A stretch of DNA of 6,689 bases from Candidatus Coliplasma caballi. GTDB lineage: Bacteria > Bacillota > Clostridia > Oscillospirales > CAG-382. Made by a program: the position numbers and the translations under genes. Position 1 is the first letter of the stretch; each line of letters begins with the position of its first letter. The stretch lies in contig JAGHTH010000068.1 in NCBI GenBank assembly GCA_018065365.1, positions 1-6,689 on the forward strand. The letters run 5' to 3'. Under the pieces are notes generated by a model. That model ran no database searches, was not told the origin of the DNA, and worked only from the letters and a program-made list of their open reading frames with translations. Below, piece after piece: positions 6,671 to 6,689 of this stretch.

Positions 6671-6689
6671 ATTTTATCGGCAGTTGTAC

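Noticed and set aside
1..6689. CRISPR array, tRNA, rRNA, insertion sequence or phage genes
   Set aside because: No direct repeats with spacers, no cloverleaf-like or rRNA-like segments, and no transposase, integrase or terminal inverted repeats were seen; nearly all bases belong to four coding frames.

Overview
The window is a tightly packed stretch of one strand, with no visible promoter and almost no intergenic space, from a moderately GC-rich bacterium (by eye mid-50s percent GC). Purine-rich AGGAG-type ribosome binding sites, a DUF3737 protein and a domain-inverted family 3 glycoside hydrolase of the kind known from Ruminococcus and Butyrivibrio point to an uncultured gut-type member of the Clostridia (Bacillota). 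That assignment is an inference; there is no rRNA or other marker gene in the window.

Layout: (1) bases 1-329, the 3' end of a DUF3737 beta-helix-like gene. (2) 347-4069, a 1240-residue multidomain hydrolase. It has an unassigned N-terminal beta-rich domain, an SGNH/DUF4886-like esterase domain, and a GH3 beta-glycosidase in permuted order (GH3 C-domain, fibronectin-III-like domain, GH3 N-domain with the nucleophile), followed by a short C-terminal extension. (3) 4082-5533, a 483-residue protein of the neutral/alkaline ceramidase superfamily. It has only the catalytic domain, and one expected zinc-ligand His appears to be Gln. (4) 5535-6593, an M20 (peptidase T-like) metallohydrolase with a complete metal site. 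(5) 6594-6689, about 96 noncoding bases with two hairpins that look like back-to-back terminators.

Gaps of 17, 12 and 1 bases, each with a ribosome binding site, suggest one transcript ending at the hairpin at 6626-6657. The operon would supply glycosidase, probable esterase, probable N-acyl amidase and peptidase/amidohydrolase activities. None of the three complete proteins has a signal peptide or membrane segment, so they probably act in the cytoplasm on an imported glycoconjugate or oligomer. No transporter or regulator is in the window, so the substrate is open. A glucosylceramide-like or other N-acylated glycoconjugate is one testable idea. The most unusual feature is the fusion of an SGNH hydrolase domain to a permuted GH3 enzyme.
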